DNA of 64,000 nt from the NCBI RefSeq assembly GCF_041435115.1, contig NZ_CP108046.1:3968001-4032000 (forward strand). The letters are read 5' to 3'. Each line of letters opens with the position of its first letter. Within the stretch, counting starts at the first letter, position 1. Shown in pieces: positions 1 to 8,077 of this stretch. Below the pieces are notes generated by a model. That model searched no databases and was not told the origin of the DNA. It saw nothing but the letters and a program-made list of their open reading frames with translations. The position numbers and the translations under genes are program-made. The DNA comes from Streptomyces sp. NBC_00289 (GTDB lineage Bacteria; Actinomycetota; Actinomycetes; Streptomycetales; Streptomycetaceae).

Positions 1-398
1 TCGATCGCGGCCAGCTCGCGTTGCTGGCCCAGGATCTCCGCCTCGCGCCGCCGGATGTGGGCGGCGAGGCCCACCTCGGGGCTGATGGCGGCGACATCGG
101 CGGCGCCGCCCGCGCAGTACAGCATGGAGAGCCGGGCCAGCCGGTCGAGCGCGGACCGCGTCTCCGGCTCCGTGAGGCCCAGCTTCTGGGCGATCTCGGT
201 CGCTCCCCAGCCCGGTTCGGCGATCACCAGCCGGTACACGTCCACACAGGTCTCGTCCTGGCCGATCAGGGCCGCCAGGGGGGAAAGGCCGGGGTCCGGC
301 CCCTCCCCGCGCCCGCTGTGTGGCGCGCTGTCCGCGCCGCCGGGTTTCCCCTGGCACGTCCCGTACTCTCGTGCCTCTCGCGACTCCCCGCATGACAC
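1..398 (-). CDS. TrmB/LuxR-like transcriptional regulator, C-terminus cut by window edge
   Basis: This reading frame is open at the left edge; about 132 N-terminal residues are present. After a low-complexity N-terminus there is a winged-helix-like segment (around residues 55-105, with GWGATEIAQKLGLTEPETRS and ALDRLARLSML). This resembles the TrmB-like domain that starts many Streptomyces LuxR-family regulators, whose LuxR helix-turn-helix would lie outside the window. The GTG start at 398 is preceded by GGAG nine bases upstream, and an in-frame stop lies just before that. It sits 51 nt downstream of the oxygenase gene on the same strand, so it is probably the last gene of the operon and a pathway regulator. 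The family call is moderate because the C-terminal domain is missing. Confidence 0.65.
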   Translation of the reverse strand, partial: MSCGESREAREYGTCQGKPGGADSAPHSGRGEGPDPGLSPLAALIGQDETCVDVYRLVIAEPGWGATEIAQKLGLTEPETRSALDRLARLSMLYCAGGAADVAAISPEVGLAAHIRRREAEILGQQRELAAI

Positions 399-449
399 GA
401 CACATCACTCCAGTTCGCGCGGAAGGATCGGTACCGGCCGGCCGCCCGG

Positions 450-1550
450 TCAGTAGTGGACGCGGCGGTTCTCCGACGTCACGCGGTAGCGGACGCTCCA
501 CAGGCTGCGCCGGACGTAGGTGCGCTGCAGCCACCGGTCCTGCCCGTCGTAGCGGGCGGTGAAGGTGGTGCGGGCGTGCACTCCCTTGCGGTTGTTGATG
601 AGCAACGCCTGGCCCGGGCGAAGCCGGACCCCGTGCGCCACCGCTCCGCAGACCTCCTGGAGCCGGTCGAGGGCGGCCCGCGCACCGCTGGTCAGCGGTC
701 GCACGCCGTTGGCGGAGATGGCGATCTCCGGGTACTCGTCGCTGCCGCTGATCAACGGCACCGGCTCCGAGAGCACCTCCGCGCCGCCCGCCACCCGGCG
801 GGTGTAGCTGCCGGGCGCGTTGAGCCGGAACAGCGGGGAGCGCAGCGTCTCCAGGGTCTCGGGGGCGAGTGCCGCCGAGATGTCCCGGGCGTCGGCGTAG
901 TGCGTGGCGGCGGCGCCCTCGTGGTCCGCGCGCAGGCAACTCAGGACCAGGAAGTCGGGGTTGGCGATGTCGTAGCGGCCGATCGCGTCGTACATGATGT
1001 CGCTGTGGAAGTTGAGGAAGACCTCGGACCCCTCGTTGGTCTGGGTCCTGGCTCCGCCGTGGACGGGGATCACGTCGTGGACGAGGTGTCCGTCCTTCTC
1101 GGTGAGCACGCCCATCGGCTCGCCGATCAGCCCGCTCAGGCCGAGCAGTACCCCCTCGGCGACGAAGGACGGCTTGTTCCGGCACGGGCCGCCGTCCGAG
1201 GGGGTGTCGGGCAGTCGCTCGTCCACCGGCAGGTTGTCGACCAGCGCGACGCCCGCCGTGTCCACGTGCCGGCCGAAGTCGAGGATCTGCTGCAGGGTCT
1301 CGGCCGGGAGTCCCGCGAAGATCTGCAGGTAGCGGGTCATCGACCGGTCGATGTCGACGCCGGGTTCCCCCAGCTCGGCCAGTTTGGCGCCCAGTTCGTC
1401 ACGGGCCTGGTCGGACAGCCCGATCCGGGTGAAGGTCTGCGGCACGGAGTCCGGCGTCCCCCCGGTGGTGGCTGCCGGGTCCTCGCCCCGCGTGCGGGGG
1501 TCGTCGCCGGCGTCGGCGACGCGAGGAAGGCGGTCAGCGAGGATGCTCAT
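450..1550 (-). CDS. Fe(II)/2-oxoglutarate-dependent amino-acid oxygenase (clavaminate synthase/VioC-like)
   Basis: This 366-residue protein belongs to the TauD/clavaminate-synthase superfamily. The metal-binding triad is visible as H182-x-D184 (NFHSDIMYD) and H325 (GVHARTTF). R339 is 14 residues after the distal histidine, where VioC-type enzymes hold 2-oxoglutarate. The stretch PDFLVLSCLRADHEGAAAT is typical of the free-amino-acid hydroxylases VioC and AsnO. Such enzymes hydroxylate or desaturate the beta or gamma carbon of an unbound or carrier-bound amino acid; the substrate here cannot be read from sequence. The ATG lies 6 nt after the aspartokinase stop, and its ribosome-binding site (GGAG) lies inside that gene, so translation is coupled. 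Its place in a glutamate mutase operon suggests a methylaspartate- or aspartate-derived substrate (inference). Confidence 0.85.
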   Translation of the reverse strand: MSILADRLPRVADAGDDPRTRGEDPAATTGGTPDSVPQTFTRIGLSDQARDELGAKLAELGEPGVDIDRSMTRYLQIFAGLPAETLQQILDFGRHVDTAGVALVDNLPVDERLPDTPSDGGPCRNKPSFVAEGVLLGLSGLIGEPMGVLTEKDGHLVHDVIPVHGGARTQTNEGSEVFLNFHSDIMYDAIGRYDIANPDFLVLSCLRADHEGAAATHYADARDISAALAPETLETLRSPLFRLNAPGSYTRRVAGGAEVLSEPVPLISGSDEYPEIAISANGVRPLTSGARAALDRLQEVCGAVAHGVRLRPGQALLINNRKGVHARTTFTARYDGQDRWLQRTYVRRSLWSVRYRVTSENRRVHY

Positions 1551-1556
1551 CTTTCG

Positions 1557-2663
1557 TCACACTCCTAGCAGTTGGGATTCCGATTCGGGGAACCGGGCGT
1601 CGGGGTCCTGCAGTGTGTCGTGCAGCCGTTGCGCCAGCAGCAACGCGTCGTCCTCGTCCGCGGCGACATGGGTGGCCGCCTTGCTGCCGCGCAGCGCCGT
1701 GACCGGAACTCCCGCCACGACACCGGGAGTCAGGCCCTTCCGGCGCTGGAACTCCTCCAGGTCGACGAAGCCGCCGATCACCGCGACGAGCGGCCCGCTG
1801 GTGAGCCGGACGGTGTCGATGTTGGCGCCGTGGAAGGCGGCGAAGGCACGGTCCGCGTCCTGTTCCGAGGCGTAGCGCAGGGCCGTGGACCGCTGGTTGA
1901 GCACCACCGCGGCGGCCGAGGCGCCGCGCTTGCCGATCACCGAACCCGTACGGAACGGGGCCCTGTTGAGCCGGCAGGCGATCTCCACCCGGTGCTTCTG
2001 CGCGAGCCGCACGGACCGCCGGTGCAGCACCTTCGCCCCATAGAGCGACATCATCGCGGCGATGTCGTACGACACCTCCTTCAGCAGCCGGGTGCCGCTG
2101 ACCAGATGCGGGTCGGTGCTGTAGATGCCGTCCACGTCGGAGTGGATCTCGCAGCGCGGGGCGCCGAGCGCGGCGGCCAGGGCCACCGCCGAGAGGTCCG
2201 AGCTGTTCTTCCCCAGCCAGGTCGGCCGCCCCTGGGAGTCCGCCGCCTGGCCGCCGGGCACCACCACCACGTCGTTGTCCCGCAGCGCGGCCCGGATCGG
2301 CTCCGGGTCGGAGTGTTCGAGACGCGCCCACATGAACGCCGAGTCGGTCACCAGGCCGAGCTGGTGTCCGGCGAGCACGGCGGCCGTACGGCCCGCCCGG
2401 TGCAGGGCGGTGGCCAGGAGCTGTGCGCCGACGGTGTCCGCCAGGGTCAGCAGGCCGGCCACCGTCTCGTCCTCCGGATGCGGATTGACCCGGCTGAGCC
2501 GGTCCCGGAACTGCTCGGTCTCGCCCGGCTGCCCGCTGACCACCACCACCAGCTTGGTGCCGTCCTCGTCGACCCGGCGGCCGAGCGCCTCGGCCAGCGA
2601 GCCGTACGACGAGAGCGAGCGGAAGCTGGAGCCGCCGAACTTCAGTACGGCAGGGGTACTCAC
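1557..2663 (-). CDS. Aspartokinase, short form with a reduced regulatory region
   Basis: Predicted to phosphorylate the side-chain carboxylate of aspartate or a related amino acid. The amino-acid-kinase signature LKFGGSS lies at residues 7-13. SDVDGIYSTDP and MSLYGAKVLH are the usual later kinase-domain blocks. The protein is 368 residues. The kinase fold takes up about 265 residues and leaves only about 100 residues of poorly conserved C-terminal region, less than the paired ACT domains of biosynthetic enzymes. Feedback control by lysine or threonine may therefore be absent (inference). I chose the GTG start at 2663 because it overlaps the preceding dehydrogenase stop as GTGA and directly precedes the conserved STPAVLKFGG; the open frame extends further upstream but only as antisense to that gene. 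It is probably a pathway-dedicated paralogue rather than the housekeeping enzyme. Confidence 0.88.
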   Translation of the reverse strand: MSTPAVLKFGGSSFRSLSSYGSLAEALGRRVDEDGTKLVVVVSGQPGETEQFRDRLSRVNPHPEDETVAGLLTLADTVGAQLLATALHRAGRTAAVLAGHQLGLVTDSAFMWARLEHSDPEPIRAALRDNDVVVVPGGQAADSQGRPTWLGKNSSDLSAVALAAALGAPRCEIHSDVDGIYSTDPHLVSGTRLLKEVSYDIAAMMSLYGAKVLHRRSVRLAQKHRVEIACRLNRAPFRTGSVIGKRGASAAAVVLNQRSTALRYASEQDADRAFAAFHGANIDTVRLTSGPLVAVIGGFVDLEEFQRRKGLTPGVVAGVPVTALRGSKAATHVAADEDDALLLAQRLHDTLQDPDARFPESESQLLGV

Positions 2664-3739
2664 AGAGTGCCCCGTTCGACCAGTTCCTCGGCGATCTGCA
2701 CGGCGTTGAGGGCGGCACCGATGCGGAGGTTGTCGGCGACCAGCCACAGCCAGAACGCGCGGGGGTTGCTCTGCGTGATCCGGACCCGCCCGACGTGGAC
2801 GAGGTCCGAGCTGCCCACGGTGGCCGGCGTCGGGAACTCCTTCGGGTCCTCCCGGTCGTGGACGACGACCTCGGGGAGACCGGCGAGGACCTCGATCAGC
2901 TCGGCGTGGTCGACCGGCTCGTGGCACTCGATGTAGACGGCCTCGGAGTGGCAGTTGGCGACCGGGACCCGTACACAGGTCGTGGTGACGTCCAGGTGCG
3001 GCAGGTCGAGTATCTTCCGGGACTCCAGGAGCATCTTCTGCTCCTCCAGGGTGAAACCGGAGTCCAGGAAGCGGTCGATCTTCGGGACGACGTTGAAGGC
3101 GAGCGACGGATGGAAGTTCCGTGACTCGAACTCGGCGCCCGCGCCGTCCAGGGCCGCCCTGCTGGACTCGTACAGCTCGTCCATGCCGGAGTAGCCGAGT
3201 CCCGAGGCGGCCTGGTAGGTGCTGACCACCACGTGCCGGATGCCCCAGCGGTCCTCGACGCCGCCCAGCAGCCGGACGAGCGGGATGGTGGAGCAGTTGG
3301 GGTTGGCGATCACGCCGCTCTTCGGGGCCCGGTCGAGTTCGTGCGCGTTGACCTGCGGCACGACCAGCGGGGAGTCCGGGTCCATCCGGAAGGCGATGGT
3401 GTTGTCGATCACCAGGGTGCCGGCCGCGGTGGCGACCGGGACCCACTTCTCGCTCACCGACGTACCGGCGGAGAAGAAGGCCACGTCGGCCTGGGAGAAG
3501 TCGAAGTCCTGGATCGCCCGGACCTCGTACTCCTTCCCGCCCACGGTGAGCACGCGGCCCGCGGAGCGGTCGGAGGCGATCAGGTGCAGCTCGCGGTAGC
3601 GCAGCCCGCGCTCCTCGATCAGCTCGATCAGGGTGGTGCCGACGGCGCCGGTCGCGCCGACGATCGCCACCCGGGGCGCGGTGGACGGGCCGTCCTCGGC
3701 GGAGCGGGCGGACTCGGCGGCGGCCGTTGCGGTGGTCAT
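2660..3739 (-). CDS. asd: Aspartate-semialdehyde dehydrogenase
   Basis: NADPH-dependent reduction of an aspartyl-4-phosphate to the semialdehyde. This 359-residue protein has the Rossmann motif GATGAVG (residues 28-34), catalytic C149 in NPNCSTI, YQAASG near 175-180, and the RVPV...CHSE block with the catalytic histidine at H264. Length and motifs fit the family, with about 20 extra N-terminal residues. The ATG overlaps the transporter stop (ATGA), and its own stop overlaps the aspartokinase start (GTGA), so the two enzymes are translated as a unit. An ask-asd pair inside a glutamate mutase operon could process 3-methylaspartate instead of, or as well as, aspartate. That substrate assignment is an inference. 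Confidence 0.92.
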   Translation of the reverse strand: MTTATAAAESARSAEDGPSTAPRVAIVGATGAVGTTLIELIEERGLRYRELHLIASDRSAGRVLTVGGKEYEVRAIQDFDFSQADVAFFSAGTSVSEKWVPVATAAGTLVIDNTIAFRMDPDSPLVVPQVNAHELDRAPKSGVIANPNCSTIPLVRLLGGVEDRWGIRHVVVSTYQAASGLGYSGMDELYESSRAALDGAGAEFESRNFHPSLAFNVVPKIDRFLDSGFTLEEQKMLLESRKILDLPHLDVTTTCVRVPVANCHSEAVYIECHEPVDHAELIEVLAGLPEVVVHDREDPKEFPTPATVGSSDLVHVGRVRITQSNPRAFWLWLVADNLRIGAALNAVQIAEELVERGTL

Positions 3740-4794
3740 CGGGACTCTCCGATCGTGAGCTTCGCGCCGTGTGCGGCGGCGGCCGGGGCGGGCTCGGGAA
3801 CGTCTGCCTGCGCGAGGTCGGCCGGCGCGGCGGGGGGCGTCGCCTCGCGCTTCGCACCGGCGGCAGCCGCGGGGGGCTCGGTCGCCGAGGAGCGGCGCGG
3901 TCCCAGGCGCCAGCCGAGGTTGACGCCGAGGCTGGCGGCGACGATCAGCGGGATGCCGAGCGCCTGGAGCAGGCTGAACCTGTGCCCGTACACGGCCCAG
4001 TCGCAGAGCATCGCGACCGCCGGGTAGATGAAGGCGAGGACGGCGATCTTCGGGGTGGGCAGCTTCTGGTACGAGGAGTACATCAGGACGTACATCAGGC
4101 AGGTGTGGATCAGGCCGAGGCCGACCAGCCAGCCCCAGTCCGCGCCCAGGCCGTTCATGTCGCCGAAGGAGGCGAAGGGCAGCAGCAGCGGAATGCCCAG
4201 CACCACCTGCACCAGCGCGACCAGGTGCGGCCTGACCCCGGTGACCCGCTTGGTGATGACGGTGGCCAGGGCGTAGAAGACGGCCGCGAGCAGGGCCTGG
4301 CCGAGCCCGATCAGATACGCCGAGTGGCCGCCGTCGCGGAAGTCGGAGAGCGAGACCCCGGCGGTCAGGATCAGTCCGGCGAAGGCGACGACCAGCCAGC
4401 CGAACTTGGCGGTGGTCAGCTTGTCCCGGAACAGCAGCACCCCGAGCAGCACCACGTAGAACGGCTGCGTGTGGTAGACGACGGTCGCCACGGAGATCGA
4501 GGTCGACTCGTACGACTCGAAGAGGAGCACCCAGTTGAAGACGATGAACACGCCGCCCAGCGCGGCCAGGCCCAGCTTCTTCGGGGTGAAGTTGTGCTCG
4601 GTGAAGAAGCCGCGCACCAGGCAGTACAGGCCCAGCCCGATCGCCCCGAAGACGCAGCGGAAGAAGACGACGTTGAACGGGGAGGCCCCGGACTCGATGA
4701 CGAACACGCCGAGGGTGCCCGAGAGCACCATGGCGATCGTCAGTTCCACTGTTCCTTTCAGCTCGGTGCTGGCCGAACGTGTTTCTGTACTCAT
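3736..4794 (-). CDS. EamA-family (DMT superfamily) transporter
   Basis: Ten predicted membrane segments arranged as two EamA repeats, starting around residue 16 (ELTIAMVLSGTLGVFVIESG) and ending near residue 300, followed by an Ala/Pro-rich cytosolic tail of about 50 residues. Family members move amino acids and other small metabolites, often outward. First gene of the tightly overlapping block exporter-asd-ask-oxygenase, so it probably exports the product or an intermediate (inference). I chose the ATG at 4794 because GAGGAGGGA stands 6 nt upstream. The open frame continues far upstream only because it is antisense to high-GC coding sequence. A gap of about 128 nt separates it from the preceding gene, which leaves room for an internal promoter. 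Confidence 0.88.
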   Translation of the reverse strand: MSTETRSASTELKGTVELTIAMVLSGTLGVFVIESGASPFNVVFFRCVFGAIGLGLYCLVRGFFTEHNFTPKKLGLAALGGVFIVFNWVLLFESYESTSISVATVVYHTQPFYVVLLGVLLFRDKLTTAKFGWLVVAFAGLILTAGVSLSDFRDGGHSAYLIGLGQALLAAVFYALATVITKRVTGVRPHLVALVQVVLGIPLLLPFASFGDMNGLGADWGWLVGLGLIHTCLMYVLMYSSYQKLPTPKIAVLAFIYPAVAMLCDWAVYGHRFSLLQALGIPLIVAASLGVNLGWRLGPRRSSATEPPAAAAGAKREATPPAAPADLAQADVPEPAPAAAAHGAKLTIGESR

Positions 4795-4922
4795 GGACAG
4801 TCCCTCCTCGGAGACTTCACGGAGACGTGGCGACGCGCCGGGTGGCGCGCGCGGCCTCGGCGGTGCGTACGGTGACGCGCGGGGTGGGCGCGGGACGGGT
4901 CGGCGGGGAGCCGGACCGCCGG

Positions 4923-5921
4923 TCAGTGCAGGGGGACGGCGTAGTGCAGGCCGCCCCGGGTCCACAGCTCGTTGAGTCCGCGCGGCACGCCCAGTCCGGA
5001 GGTGCCACCCAGGTTTCGTTCGTAGATGTCGGCGTAGGTGCCGACGGCGTCCAGAGCGCGCGCCGCCCACTCCTCGTCCAGGCCCACCGCGGGACCGTGC
5101 GGTCCGGCGAGCCGGGCGGCCTCGTCGAGTGCCTCGGCCCGGCGGCCGGGACCCGCCTCGTCGACGTGGTGCTCGGCGGCGGTCAGCAGTTGCAGCACCC
5201 AGCGGCACAGCCGGTACCAGTGCGCGTCGTCGTCCCGGACGGCGGCGCCCATCGGTTCGCGGGAGATCGACGCGTCCAGCACCCGGTGGTTCCACGGGTC
5301 CGGCAGCGCGGCCCGCTCGCCCGCCAGCGCCGTCCGGTCCAGTACGTACGCCACGCAGGCGTCGCTCGCGTACGCGGCCAGCGTCTCGGCCGGCGTCGCG
5401 AAGGTCACCGGCTCGACCGGCGCCAGGCCCCTCTTCCCGTACCAGGCGGCCAGGTTGGCGGCGCTGGTGGTGCCGGCCTGCACGGCCAGCCGGGCCCCGG
5501 CGAGCTGCGCCGGATCCTCGATCCCGCTGTCCGCGCGGACCATGAAGCCCTCGCCGTCGTAGCAGGTCACCCCGGCGAACAGCACCGGCCAGCCCGCCTC
5601 GCGGCCCAGTGTCCAGGTCAGGTTGCAGACCGTCAGTTCGGCCTCGCGGGCCACCAGCCGGTCCAGTCGCTCCGCCGGGTCGGACGGCAGCCACTCGACC
5701 GCCTCCGGATCCCCGAGCACCGCGGCCGCCACGGCCCGCGCCACATCGGTGTCGAGACCCGACCAGCGCCCGCCCTCGCCGCACTGCGACAGTCCGACGA
5801 TGCCCCGGCTGACGGCGGCCCGCAGCGCGCCGCGGGCACGGACCCCGGCGAGGGTCGGGGCCGTGGACGGAGCCGAAACAGCCCTGGGGGCAACGGAATT
5901 GACCTCGGTCGCGGTACTCAT
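4923..5921 (-). CDS. Amino-acid solute-binding-fold protein without a signal peptide
   Basis: This 332-residue protein resembles family-3 periplasmic amino-acid-binding proteins (AapJ-like). Visible elements are RGALRAAVSRGIVGLSQ at the start of lobe 1, SGLDTDVARAVAAAVLGD, the hinge region ELTVCNLTWTLGRE, DSGIEDPAQLAGARLAVQAGT, and the C-terminal NLGGTSGLGVPRGLNELW. The N-terminus has no hydrophobic signal segment and no lipobox, and no permease or ATPase is encoded nearby, so it is unlikely to be part of an ABC importer. The same fold is used by cytosolic or periplasmic dehydratases such as cyclohexadienyl dehydratase. A catalytic or substrate-sensing job in the pathway is possible but unproven. 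Its ATG overlaps the mutase stop as ATGA. Confidence 0.75.
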   Translation of the reverse strand: MSTATEVNSVAPRAVSAPSTAPTLAGVRARGALRAAVSRGIVGLSQCGEGGRWSGLDTDVARAVAAAVLGDPEAVEWLPSDPAERLDRLVAREAELTVCNLTWTLGREAGWPVLFAGVTCYDGEGFMVRADSGIEDPAQLAGARLAVQAGTTSAANLAAWYGKRGLAPVEPVTFATPAETLAAYASDACVAYVLDRTALAGERAALPDPWNHRVLDASISREPMGAAVRDDDAHWYRLCRWVLQLLTAAEHHVDEAGPGRRAEALDEAARLAGPHGPAVGLDEEWAARALDAVGTYADIYERNLGGTSGLGVPRGLNELWTRGGLHYAVPLH

Positions 5922-7282
5922 GACAGGCTCCACTGACGGACTCGGACGAGTTGTTCGCGGTCGAAGCGCCGTTCGTTGTAGGCGAGCATGTTGATCAGGC
6001 CCTGTGCGGAGAGCGGCCGGGCGGACTCGGCGCCGTCCGGTTGCAGGGGCATCGCGCCGGGCCGCGCCCACCGCAGCAGACCGTGCGGGTCGACGTACGC
6101 GCGGGAGACGTTGGCGTTGTCCTGGTGCAGGCAGAACGGCACGTCGAGGTGTCCGCGGGCGAAGGCCCGCACCAGCGCGGCGCCCACCGTCGGGGCGAGC
6201 TCCAGGGTGCTGTCCACCAGCATCCGGGCCTCCTCGTACAGACCTGTCGAGGTGGCCTCCACCCGCTCCGGGTGCTCGGCGGTGTCGTCGGCGATGGCCG
6301 CGGCGAACTCCAGGGCGTCGACGTTCTCGGCGACGGTCGGGATCCGGAACGCCTCGGCCGGGGTCTTCACGATGAGCCGCTCGCTCCCGCTCCGCACCGC
6401 GAGACGTGCGCTGTCCTCCAGGATCCGGAAGGAGCCCATCGGGGTGCGCGGATAGACACCCATGTAGGTGTAGAGGACGACGTGCCAGTCGCTGGCCCCC
6501 AGGCGCTCGCCCGCCAGCCGGCGCATCGCGGCCAGCGCCTCCAGGTCCTGCGCCTGGTTGGTCTGCTGGGCATAGCTCAGGGAGATGCTGGTGAGGCCGT
6601 GCTCCCGGAAGAACAGCGCCTCCAGCACGCTGAGGGCCACCAGCAGGCTCGGCGGGCACAACTGGCCGAGCATGCAGCCGCCGAAGCTCTCCAGATGCAT
6701 CTGCTCGTCCTGCGCGGCGAGCAGGTCGCAGCAGCGCGACCAGGCGTCGGTGGCCTCGGCGAGCGGCACCCTGCTGTAGGGGAGGCAGTACGAGACGGGG
6801 CCTCCCTCGGTGGCGTCGATCCCCGCCTCCACCATCGCCCGGAACAGCGGGTACGGAAGCGCGGACCCGTGTCTGACCTGGACCGGGAAGTCCGCTCCGG
6901 CCAGCCCTCCCAGCATCGTGCGGGTGGCCTGCGGGCCGTGGGCGACCAGCGGGAAGCCGTTGAGTTCGGCGCCGGTACGCAGCGCGTCACGTGCGGAGTC
7001 GTGGTCGTTGACCCGGGTGTAGCTGTCCAGGGTGATGGTGCCGACGGCGGTGGCCCGGGCTGCCCGGACACCGCGCAACCCCTCACGCATGACGGGGAGT
7101 TCGGCGAACCCCATGCGCGGCTGCACGACGAGCCGGCCGGCGTCGGCGGACTTCCGCACGAACGCGGAGAAACGGCTGCGGCTCGGGCCGGGAGCGACGA
7201 TCTGACCCGGCACGGCCGTTCGCTCCCCCGCCGACACCGGGCCGGTGCCGACATGCCGTCCGGGCGCGGTGACGGCGTTCAC
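5918..7282 (-). CDS. glmE: Glutamate mutase (methylaspartate mutase) large subunit E
   Basis: Catalytic TIM-barrel subunit of the adenosylcobalamin-dependent mutase that interconverts L-glutamate and (2S,3S)-3-methylaspartate. The three arginines that grip the substrate carboxylates in the clostridial enzyme have clear counterparts: R56 (QPRMG), R90 (DSYTRVND) and R137 (QVRHGSA). Other conserved blocks are LESFGGCMLGQLCPP and LSYAQQTNQAQDLEAL. At 454 residues it is slightly shorter than clostridial GlmE (about 480). I chose the GTG start at 7282 because it overlaps the small-subunit stop as GTGA; upstream frame extension is antisense noise. The claw residues argue for a dicarboxylic amino acid substrate. 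Confidence 0.93.
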   Translation of the reverse strand: MNAVTAPGRHVGTGPVSAGERTAVPGQIVAPGPSRSRFSAFVRKSADAGRLVVQPRMGFAELPVMREGLRGVRAARATAVGTITLDSYTRVNDHDSARDALRTGAELNGFPLVAHGPQATRTMLGGLAGADFPVQVRHGSALPYPLFRAMVEAGIDATEGGPVSYCLPYSRVPLAEATDAWSRCCDLLAAQDEQMHLESFGGCMLGQLCPPSLLVALSVLEALFFREHGLTSISLSYAQQTNQAQDLEALAAMRRLAGERLGASDWHVVLYTYMGVYPRTPMGSFRILEDSARLAVRSGSERLIVKTPAEAFRIPTVAENVDALEFAAAIADDTAEHPERVEATSTGLYEEARMLVDSTLELAPTVGAALVRAFARGHLDVPFCLHQDNANVSRAYVDPHGLLRWARPGAMPLQPDGAESARPLSAQGLINMLAYNERRFDREQLVRVRQWSLS

Positions 7283-7809
7283 GCGGCCGCGCCCATCGAG
7301 GAGAGTTCGGCGATGCCGGAGGCCCCGGCTGCCGCGGCCACGCCGGTGTGCCCGCCGACGCCGGACAGCGCGGGCCGGGCGGCCGGCTGAAGTCCGGCAA
7401 GGAATTCCTGGAAATCCTGGAGTCCGCCTTCGGACTCGAATACCGCGTCGAATCCGCCCTCGACGAGTTCCCGGACGAAGGCGATGTTCTCCGCGCCGCG
7501 GACACCGAGCTTCCCGCCGATGACGACGCGTATTCCCTCGAGGTCGGGTTCCTGACGGATCTTCCGGATCAGCCGAAGGCCGTCGAGGTGCCCGTGTCCG
7601 TTGACCGTACTGATGACCAGGACGTCGGGGCGCTCGGCACGGCACTCCTCGATGATGAGCTCGTCGGGCACGCAGGCGCCCAGATTGCGCACTTCTCCGC
7701 CGTGTTCCTCGAGTAATAGCTGAAGAAACACCAGGTTCCACATATGCGCATCGGAGGAGACACTCGACACAACGAACTTCCGGCCCCTACGCACAGTGTT
7801 GCTCGACAC
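7279..7809 (-). CDS. glmS: Glutamate mutase small (B12-binding) subunit S
   Basis: Cobalamin-binding Rossmann-like subunit that pairs with the large subunit directly downstream. The axial-ligand histidine is present in SSDAHMWN (residues 18-25). The usual D-x-H-x-x-G signature reads D-x-H-x-x-N, so the glycine is replaced. The later cobalamin elements appear as LVISTVNGHGHLD (variant of the S-x-L strand) and VVIGGKLGVRG (GG turn). At 176 residues it is longer than clostridial GlmS (about 137) because of an Ala/Gly-rich C-terminal extension. GTG start with GGAGGGG upstream. First gene of the operon; the name glmS here means glutamate mutase sigma, not glucosamine-phosphate synthase. Confidence 0.9.
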   Translation of the reverse strand: MSSNTVRRGRKFVVSSVSSDAHMWNLVFLQLLLEEHGGEVRNLGACVPDELIIEECRAERPDVLVISTVNGHGHLDGLRLIRKIRQEPDLEGIRVVIGGKLGVRGAENIAFVRELVEGGFDAVFESEGGLQDFQEFLAGLQPAARPALSGVGGHTGVAAAAGASGIAELSSMGAAA

Positions 7810-8077
7810 GTATTTCCCCTCCGTAGCATGACCAGCGGACTGCGAAAATCATGTCCGGGTGTGTGCAAGGACGTCCAGAGAAGATCCCCCGGAATACGCG
7901 ATGCCGGGAATCACCGGGTCCGATCAACGGTTCCGCGCCGGGCCGGGATCGGTCGTCCCCGGGTTCGGTCGCGTCCGGCACGGGCGGAGCGCGGGCGGTT
8001 CGCACCGGGCTCGGTCGAGGTCCGGCTCGAAGCGGCCGGCGGGCGGTACCGCGTCCCGTCGGCGGCACCGCGTCCGG

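Noticed and set aside
7810..8077. Cobalamin riboswitch upstream of the B12-dependent mutase genes
   Set aside because: The conserved B12-box sequence was not found on the minus strand of this gap.
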